NCBI GenBank assembly: GCA_963621885.1
Contig: CAVFFT010000076.1
Location: 1-5,364 of the forward strand
DNA: 5,364 bases
Source of the DNA: UMGS1519 sp963621885
Lineage (GTDB): Bacteria; Actinomycetota; Coriobacteriia; Coriobacteriales; Eggerthellaceae
Direction: 5' to 3'
Part shown: piece by piece, positions 5,345 through 5,364 of the stretch
Layout of the letters: the number at the start of each line of letters is the position of its first letter
Numbering within the stretch: position 1 is the first letter of the stretch
Translations under genes and position numbers: made by a program
Notes under the pieces: generated by a model
What the model was told of the DNA's origin: nothing
Database searches by the model: none
The model's input: only the letters and a program-made list of their open reading frames with translations

Positions 5345-5364
5345 AAAAAGCCCCCGAGTTGGGA
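5345..5364. terminator. Probable first half of a bidirectional terminator, cut by window end
   Basis: A run of five A is followed by GCCCCCGAGTT and then GGGA at the very edge. If the next bases were the complement (AACTCGGGGGC and T's), this would be a standard bidirectional terminator with a GGGA loop. The second half is outside the window, so this is inference. ACTCGGGG at 5309-5316 is already complementary to CCCCGAGT at 5352-5359 (8 bp), which allows an alternative larger fold with the T-arm-like sequence. Confidence 0.4.

Noticed and set aside
5178..5364. Intact tRNA gene after mscL
   Set aside because: Only a T-arm-like element is present. The 5' acceptor strand, D-arm and anticodon arm are missing, and the outer two T-stem pairs do not form in the standard register.
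1..5364. CRISPR array, insertion sequence, toxin-antitoxin or defence genes
   Set aside because: No regularly spaced repeats, transposase, terminal inverted repeats or defence-type proteins were seen. The window is almost fully explained by metabolic, transport and channel genes.

Overview
The window is a GC-rich bacterial chromosome segment. It carries a four-gene cluster on the minus strand for a sodium-translocating, biotin-dependent decarboxylase, most likely an oxaloacetate decarboxylase. A minus-strand AEC-family permease lies downstream of it, and a divergent plus-strand mechanosensitive channel gene (mscL) lies upstream. The protein sequences suggest an anaerobic, high-GC organism. 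A member of the Coriobacteriia (Eggerthella-like Actinomycetota) is my best guess from overall protein character, but it was not tested by any search.

Layout by position: 1-174 is left-edge sequence with no gene I can support. It contains a perfect 16-bp GC palindrome. 175-1122 (-) is an AEC permease starting at TTG. 1163-1195 (-) is a strong rho-independent terminator. 1220-2407 (-) is oadB, the Na+-pumping membrane subunit. 2418-2807 (-) is a stand-alone biotin carrier protein. 2804-3133 (-) is a small OadG/MmdD-type membrane subunit. 3136-4530 (-) is the carboxyltransferase subunit (oadA-like, without a biotin domain). 4531-4745 is a divergent promoter region. 4746-5177 (+) is mscL with a C-terminal zinc ribbon. 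5178-5364 is non-coding and holds a 12-bp hairpin, a tRNA T-arm-like hairpin, and what looks like half of a terminator cut by the window end.

How the genes work together: OadA moves the carboxyl group of oxaloacetate onto the biotin of the carrier protein. The single-span OadG-like subunit anchors and assembles the complex. OadB decarboxylates carboxybiotin and exports Na+. Catalytic and sodium-coupling residues are all present, so the pump looks functional. No biotin carboxylase gene is present, which fits decarboxylation rather than pyruvate carboxylation. The cluster is tightly packed, with gaps of 2 nt, -4 nt (overlap) and 10 nt. The AEC permease beyond the terminator may move a related organic acid, but that is inference from position.

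I do not see a previously undescribed system here. The points most worth a second look are the zinc ribbon on MscL, the Mmd-like subunit layout built around an OadA-type carboxyltransferase, and the structured non-coding DNA after mscL.
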